Both the position numbers and the translations under genes were made by a program. This document shows positions 41,501-50,500 of a DNA stretch of 64,000 nt, in pieces. Each line of letters opens with the position of its first letter. Position 1 is the first letter of the stretch. Source of the stretch: Siphonodentalium dalli (Eukaryota > Mollusca > Scaphopoda > Gadilida > Siphonodentaliidae); the NCBI GenBank assembly GCA_032622095.1, contig CP136062.1, positions 195,741,887 to 195,805,886 of the forward strand, read 5' to 3'. The notes under the pieces were generated by a model that saw only the letters and a program-made list of their open reading frames with translations, was not told the origin of the DNA and searched no databases.

Positions 41501-44500
41501 CTGAGCAGAGGCTCTGACCTTGGACTTGGAGAACATGTTTGCATAATTATGCATTTCCTACCATAGCATTACAAGTTCTGACACACATGCAAAATAATAA
41601 TAATAATTCAATGTCATATAGACATATATAGTATACATTCCTATTACATGGTTTCTCGCCACTGAAATTGGCAAGAAAGAAGCTTACCAAAAAATAAATT
41701 AAGAATATTATTGGTAGCATCTGACAAGGAGACATAATAGTAGTACACAACAGAACTATGGTACATAAGTCTTCCAAATTCAGCCATTGTAGTGGCACAA
41801 AAATTGACCCCCCCCCCTCAAGTCAGCACTAATATTCTCTCTTATTTGTACCATTAAAATCTGCAGTATCGCAGGCTTCATATACATATATATATGATGT
41901 CCTCTACTCTGCCACCAGTAGTGGGCAAACCTGTGTGGCAACAGCCAGTTATACTCAAAATGATTAAAGGTGTATTCATTTAAAGCTTATTCAAGCATGG
42001 AATTTGCCAACATTATTGAGAATGTTAGAACGACACCCATATGAACCATTAAAAAGAGAGAAAAACGAGAGGCCGATCACGATCGGCAGATGTTTAACCC
42101 ATACCTTGGCGACAGCGATGAGCTATTTTCATATATCCTTACCCCATCCTTTTCATGAGTGCAAAACTTTAAACAATTCACACCTTACTATTAATTCACA
42201 AGTGAAATCACACTTATTGGGCACCTTGCTCACATTAACACAATGTTAACAGACGTGGCTTTGATTTCAACCTGAACCTATTAGTGACTCCAACACAGAT
42301 ACATGTATGTCTTATAGAGTTATAAGTCTAATTAAGCTCAATCCATAGTCGGAGAGAAGCACCATAGCTGTTAAATATCAAATAATTAAGAAATTAGGTA
42401 GATAAACATCATAGCAACTCAATTTATCTATTTATTACATTGGAACATGAGACATTACATATTGTGTGGGTTTTTTTTATTATCATTGCTATTTTTTTGT
42501 TCATAATATCTTGTGTCAGCTGCATATTAAAAATTCATAGCAACCTATTAATATTTCACCACTAAAAAACAATCAATACCTGATCAACTATAGAAGTGAG
42601 GGATGTATAGACCTGGATATAAAATATGATTGCTAATGATTGGATATAAATGTTAATTTTCTTGTAAGTTGATCATTAGAAAAATATGTTTGTGAACAGT
42701 TTAAATATAATTAAAGTTAAGGTTTATAATATTATCACAACCATTCGATCGATACCAAAATATGTAAGTTGATCATTAGAAAAATATGTTTGTGAACAGT
42801 TTAAATATAATTAAAGTTAAGGTTTATAATATTATCACAACCATTCGATCGATACCAAAATCTATACAGGTGAAGAATGTGTCATGATTATCACAGATGT
42901 GATTATTTATAGAGTAATCATGCAAAAAATATTTAGCTATCACATTGTGTCAACAGGATTGGTGAAGGATGTTAATATATTTAAGCAAATAAACCAAATG
43001 ACCCTCACTATGCAGGTTAGAGGTGTGTTATCATAAACTGTGCCAGAACTATAAACATAATCAATGGAAATATTTGAGTTATCAAATTGGATAGTAAGGG
43101 GTTAATCTTACCCAAACTAATGAACTGATAAACACAGAGTAGTCAACAAAATGCATGTCATTGGATTTAGAAACCCATACAATAAGTCAGTCTCAAGAAT
43201 CCCAGCACTGTTAATATTATCCTGTAGCCCAAATGCAATTGAGGGAATTTCAAAATAAGACATATCCTCTAATGATGAATTTCAATTGGTCATTTCTTGA
43301 AACACTGACTGAACCTGGCTCAAAGTTAAAGTGATAATTTAATATATGTCTATCAGATAATATGAGTCAATCGAATGAGTTAATTTTAATCCCAAATTCA
43401 TGCAAATTAAAAGTGGATCACCATCAACATGTACATAGAATAGGAGAATGATCAAATAAAAAACATCAGAAGACCATATGATGTGTGCAGAGGGTTAATC
43501 ATTTTCAATGACATCATATGATGGAACTAAGGAATGCTGTATTAATTATTTTCTAAGTTATAACAACAGTGTCTCTGTAAACAATAATGCCATGAACTGC
43601 ATGGTTTCAACAGAGAACAGAACTGGAATAAAGAGTCTAACATCAATCAAAGTTTGACAGATGTTTATATTAAGTCTGCAGTCACCAGTGGAACTATCAG
43701 GTCACTGTGTCCAAAGCAATAAATTATCTCCTTCCAATAACACAGGTGTGTCTTGTTCTATTCAAATTTAATAGTGCATGGAAAAGATGTATGAATTATA
43801 AAGGGCCATAACTCTGTTAATATATACCGGATCAAACCCATATTCGCACTTGATCTGTATTTAGGGGTCAGAAATTCATATACCAAAATTGGTGTCGATC
43901 AGATGAAAAATGTTTGAGTCATCCTGGCTTGGATGAATTCTATTTAAAAACAAGAGTGGAAAGGGTTAACTAAACAATACCAAAATCCATACAGATGAAG
44001 AACGTGCTAAGAAAGACCTAGGTAAGAAATATGAGGCAGATCAGAAGAAAATTGTTTGACTTTGATGCATCAGATAGCATTTGTGAGCAGGGTTAATTAT
44101 TTTCTAAACCGATCAACCAATCAATGTCAATGACATTTTTTTTATTATTATTATAAAAGTTAAAAGTAAATTTGTTTTTAAGAAATCGATTTTTTTTTTC
44201 CAATTTTTTTTTCGAAAAAGGGTCATAACTCCTTTAAAATAAATCGGATCAAACCCATATTCGAACTCGATCTGTATTTTGGGCTGTGGAACCCATATAC
44301 AAATTTTGGTTTCGATCGGATAGAAAATGTTTGAGTTATCGCATTACTCGTAAAGTGTCTACGGACAGACGGACAGACGGACAGACAGACGGACAGACAG
44401 ACGGACAAACGACGAGTGGTCAATCCGGGCAACGACACTATGTTTACCATACTATGGTATGGGTAAACATAAAAAGGAAAAAAACAATGAAACAGGTCAC

Positions 44501-47500
44501 ATGAAAAACAATACTTTCTGACAGCTTTCTCATTTTTACGTTTATGTGAAGGCTTGCAATCTTCATGCATAGATCAGGGACATGTATATTGGCTAAAATA
44601 CAGAGTGGTATAATATGCATATCAGACACGGCTTGTCAAAAACAGGACATATCATCTCATGTAACCCCAGCTATAACCGAGCCAAATATATATATATCTA
44701 CAATATATTTTGAGAACTACGTATATATATATATGTGTGTGTGTATATATGTATGTGGGTACTTCATAGAATCGAAAACGGTTGGACAGATTGAGCTCAA
44801 ATTTCGTATATAAGTGTAAAATCCCACGGACACCGTAGTTGTCGCGTTTTGGAGAAGCTCTGAGCACCCTTTCTCCACTCCCAATCATCAAAATCACTGT
44901 GAACAGCACTGCAGTGGTTAATCAAGTGATAATTTAATGAGCGTAACAAGTTTTTCATCTAATTTTGTTATCCTACTTTGTAAACTTGACATAAAATTTT
45001 TCATTTTCTGCATCTTATTGTTTATTTCAATAGTATATCTATCGATCTTCGCTTTTTGTTTCTTGTCGAATGAATCAAATCTAATGTCAATTTGTGTGTT
45101 ACGTTTTTCCTCAAATTTTTCCAAAATCAGCACAAACTTCTCTAATTGTCTTTCCATACTCAGCATCCATTCTTGAATCATTCCAATATTTAGCGTTTTA
45201 GCATTACTGGTACATGTATTAGTCGATTTTGACTACACAATCTCTTTAGAATCATTATCTGTTGTCTGTGATATACTATTTTCTGTGATATACTGTTGTC
45301 TGTGATATACTATTTTGTTTCTTTTGAAGCTCTCGTGATTCTCTACATAGTTTGCATGACCAAAGTTTTGCACTCGATATATTAATCACGTCTTCTGCGT
45401 CCTCAGAAGCCAATCCTTGGCAGCTAAAATGGAATGACCTCTTACAGAAATCACAGATTATTTTATGTGCTTTATTTCGGAATTTTCCATTGCAAGCATA
45501 GCACTGCTGTGCAATAATGTTCAATCGACGATCATGTTTGTTTTCTATGTCTCTGGCAGATAGTTTTATACTCAAATCAAATTAATTTGAGTTCTTCATC
45601 TTCACATTGTTCCTCGAAATGCAAAGAAAACAATGAAACTTCTAATGGAATTATCTTCAAGAATTTTTTAACTTTTAAACATGCTGTTGTGACATACCGG
45701 TAAGCATACTGGTATATGAGAGAGAAGTCACTTCTCCCTGGGGAAAAAAATAGGGAGAAGTGGCACATTTTAGGGAGAAGTTGTCTACCAAGTCGCCCTC
45801 TAGGCTGGTCCCTGGCTGATACATGTAAGTACAGAACATGAAAGTGTCAATGGCACTGTAGCTCAACTTGGAGAGGGGATAATTCCATGTGTTACAGTTT
45901 CCGTCCCTGGTGGAGACTGGCTGGGAGGCGTTTCCATCTCCACATGAAGACAGGGAGGGACGGTGACGTCCAGGGTGACATCGGTGTCCCTGTTGCTGTT
46001 GTCAAATCAAGGGACATCCGGGGTGACTTCAGCATCCCTGCATGCTCTCACTGGTGGTGACATCTGCAGCCGGCTGATCTTCTTGTCCAGAGGGGGAACT
46101 GGGCGTCTCTCAGTTCTTCCGGGTCTTCACTTGGCCCTCCTGTTGGCGTCCCTGCAGTGTCTTGAGGGGTCTTCTTCCTCTTCTTCCTGGTGTTCTTGTC
46201 AGCACAGGACCAGTGGAGTCTGGTTAGTCCTTCCAGGCCACGGCCAGTAGAGGGTTCTACCAGAGTGACTTGGTACTCCAGAACCACGTCCAGTCTGCCC
46301 TTATTAGCATGGAGTGACCAGCTAATACAATGGGCAGACAGGAAACCACTCAGCACACTGTGGACTTGGCTGGGGATTAACCCTTTACCCAACAAACCGG
46401 CCAAAACCGGCCAAATAAAGCTTCAACAGCCTAAAATATCTTCGGTCTGTCTCAATAGAACCATACAAATATGGATATCATTGGAACCGGCTCCTTGACC
46501 ACATTGTGATAGTTACAGTTATGCCCTTTGCCAATGCATTCTTTTATATATGCGAGTCGACCATAGGTCGCCTCGCATATATAAGAGAATGCATTGGCCT
46601 AAAAAAAAAAATAATAACACTTTTTACCAATTTTTCTTACATTCTTTAACAATTTTATAATTTTTAATGTGTTAAGCCAATGCATTCTCTTATATATGCG
46701 AGGCGACCTATGGTCGACTCGCATATATAAGAGAATGCATTGGCACAGGGCCCTTCTGTTGGGTAAAGGGTTAAATCCATAGTCAGCCAAGTCCAACAAA
46801 TAAATCAACCGCCACTCAAGGGATGGGCAATGAGCTCTCGCCAACGCGTCCATCCCCTTGACTGAACGTGAATGTTGTTTTTTGAATATGTGATTTGGGG
46901 GGGGGGGCTGGCCCCGGGATGGTCGAAAGGGCCGATAGGATGTAATTCGTCATTTTCAGTTTGTTGCTTGCTTTCGGATAATGCATTGTTTATTTATCTG
47001 TTGGGGTATTACTCGTAACTTAAATAATCACCCCTACGATTCCCAATATCATCAAATGAAAGTGTCAATGACACTTTAGCTCTACTTGGAAAGGGAATAA
47101 TTTCATGTGTTACAGTCAATGGAGCGATTAGGAATGCGCAAAGTTGAAATGTCTAAGTAATACTAGATTATCAACATGAAGAGATCTGTATAAAGTAAAA
47201 TCCAAGATGGTTGCTGGCGGCTATGTTTAAAACATTTGATAGCTTCCATCCAGTAGATCAATATCAAGATTAATATGAAGTTTGGTGATGATTGGCTGAG
47301 AGAAGTGTACTGTAGGGTGTGCCAAAGGATTTAGTCATGCAAAGAGTAAAATGCAAGATGGCTGCCAGCAGACATGTTTTATGGCCGAATAGCCCCAAAA
47401 TGACTCGTTCCCATCTACATTCAATGTTAACAGCCATGACAAAATTTCATAATGATCGGACCAAAGCAACAACTTGTAGCCCGTGCCAAAGGATTTAGTC

Positions 47501-50500
47501 ATGCAATGAGTAAAATCCATGTTTAATGGCTGATTGACCCCAAAATGACTCGTTCCCATCTACATGTAAATATTAACATCCATACAAATTTCATGATGAT
47601 CAGGCGAACAGTTCGGCCTGTAACCCGTGGTAATCGACTGAAATTTGAAAATCCATGTTTTTTTGCCGAATGACCCCAAAATGACTCGTATCCCCATCTA
47701 CATGTCAACAGCCATGACAAATTTCATGATGATCCGACCAAAGGTATGACCTGTAGCCCGTGCCAAAGGATTTAGTGATGCAAAGAGTAAAATCCAAGAT
47801 GGCTGCCGGTGGCCGTGTTTTATGGCCGAATGACCCCAAAATGACTCGTTCCCATCTACATGTTATTGTTAACATCCATGAAAAATTTCATTATGATCTG
47901 ACCAAAGGTACTGTACGACCTGTAGCCCATGTCAAACAATTTAGTGATGCAAAGAGTAAAATCCATGATGGCTGCCGGCGTCCATGTTTTATGGCTGATC
48001 GACCCCAAAATTACTCGTTCCCATCTACATGTCAATATTAACATCCATGACAAATTTCATGGTGATCAGACGAACAGTAGCACCTGTAGCCCGTGCTAAT
48101 GGATTGAATATTGAAATCCAAGATGGCCGTTGGCGGCCATGTTATTTTTCAGATTGACCTCGAAATGACTCGTTCCCATCTACATGTCAATGTCAACAGC
48201 TTTGACAAATTTGATAATGATCCGACCACGACCTGTAGCCCGTGTAAAAAGGAAATTGTTGACAAATCACACACTCACACACACACGGACAATGGACACC
48301 AAGCCATGGCAATAGCTCAAACTTTACAAAGTAAAGTTGAGCTAAAAATTAATATAAATTAAACTTCCTTATTTGGGTGAGGCTCTTGAGTGACCCGATT
48401 GGACTATCAATGGATTGGTCTGGATCTTCCATAAATTATACTGACTGACCCGCACTTCCAACTGGCAACATAAATACAAACACTTGGTTTTAAGTTCCCC
48501 ACTCGACCAATGTTGAATTAATAACTGCAAAAAATATAATTATTCAGAAATTGGAAGCAAGAAATAGATCTTTGGTATGTTCAGGTGGATTTGGATATAT
48601 GATTAGAAGACAATTCCAGTACAGGTACTCTGATTCTGTCATGAGAAACAGAATAATTATTCAAACCACATGTTTCATTTCGCACCCCAGCCGGAATTGA
48701 AATAGATTATTCCACACTGAACTTTATCGGCTACTTGCCCAGAAATCTACAACATGTCGATCTACGACAGCTTTGCGCAAGTATTCAAATTCAATAAAGC
48801 ATCAAAAACTGAATATTATCGCAGGTACAGTAATGCCCTAAGTAATCGACTCCTTAACCACAGCAGAATTAAGGGTAACTTTTCAGGATTTAGTCGGAAA
48901 TATGGCTTGTTGCCATTCATCGGAAAGCTCTCCCCGAGAGCTTTCCGATGAATGCAACAAGCCATATTTCCGACTAAATCCTGAAAAGTTACCCATAATT
49001 CTGCTGTGGTTAAGGGGTCGAATACTTAGGGCATTACTGTATCAGACCCAAAACGATTTTGTTCTTATTTAAATTGCTATATATTGTGAAACAAATAGGT
49101 CGGCGGTAATAAACAAAAGTAATTTTTTTTTTTCAAAAGCAAGTTATAGAAAACAAAACAGGGTATAAATCTCGAACTGAATTCATGCAGGCTGCTTTTT
49201 ACAAGCATTTATTCACTCCGGGTGGAGGGCGGTTATCAGTAAATTGAACGCGGTTACGTGCGGTCACAAAAAAAATAACGCAGTGTATACCGTTAACGAG
49301 CAACAACAACACAGTGACATACGCATGGTCCTTCGATCAAGCATGAAACTTGAAACTTGAAAGGGAATCTCGTGGAGAAAGTGACAATAAATAATCATGG
49401 TTACTCAAATAAAAAAATGTTGATTGCTACACAGTCCACGTCACCAATTCCTGAATAATACTGACATAATTCGCATGCAGCTGTGGGCTGAGTGATAAAG
49501 ATGCACGAAAAAATAACTGCGATCAACAAGATGGAAAATAATTACATGCATACACACGGCAACAAAATTGTATTATTTCTTTGAAAGTTATAGATAAGAG
49601 TTCAATTTTATCTGCCCATTTGTTAGGAGAACAACGTTACAGCTACAATAATGCCCTAATTAATCGACTCCTTAACCACATCAGAATTATGGGTAACTTT
49701 TCAGGATTTAGTCGGAAATATGGCTTGTTGCCATTCATCGGAAAGCTCTCACTGAGCTTTCCGATGAATGGCAACAAGCCATATTTCAGACTAAATCCTG
49801 AAAAGTTACCCATAATTCTGCTGTGGTTAAGGAGTCGATTAGTTAGGACATTACTGTACTTAATTTAGTTCAAACCGTTTAGTTTATAGCCCATCAATGC
49901 AAGCGAAAGTGTCAATGACACTGTAGCTCAACTTGGAGAGGTGATAATTTCATGTCTTACAGATAATGGAGTGATTAGGAATGTGGAAAGTTGAAATGTC
50001 TATGTAATACTACATGTAGATATCAACATGAAGAGATATATATATATAAAGTAAAATCCAAGATGGCAACTGGTGGCCATGTTTTCCAATGAAATTCAAA
50101 AATATTTGATAGCTCCCATTTAGTTGATCAATATCAAGATCAATATGAAGTTTGGTGATGATCAGTTGAGGGAAGTGGACTTTAGGGTGTGCTAAAGGAT
50201 CTAGTCATGCAATCATCTGACCATGACAAATTTCTTTATGATCCAACCAAAGGCACGGCCTGTAGGCCGTGTTAAAGGATTTAGTCATGCAAAGAGTAAA
50301 ATCAAAGATGGCTGCGGGCGGCCATGTTTTATGGCCGGATGACCCCAAAATGACTCATTCCCATCTACATTTCAATATTAATATCCATGACAAATTTCAT
50401 GATGATCAGACGAAATCAGACGAAAACTTCGAGAAATTGAAGGGTTAAAGAACTGAAGCTCACCATTGTTGTCTTCAAATTCAACATAAATATTCTCTCC

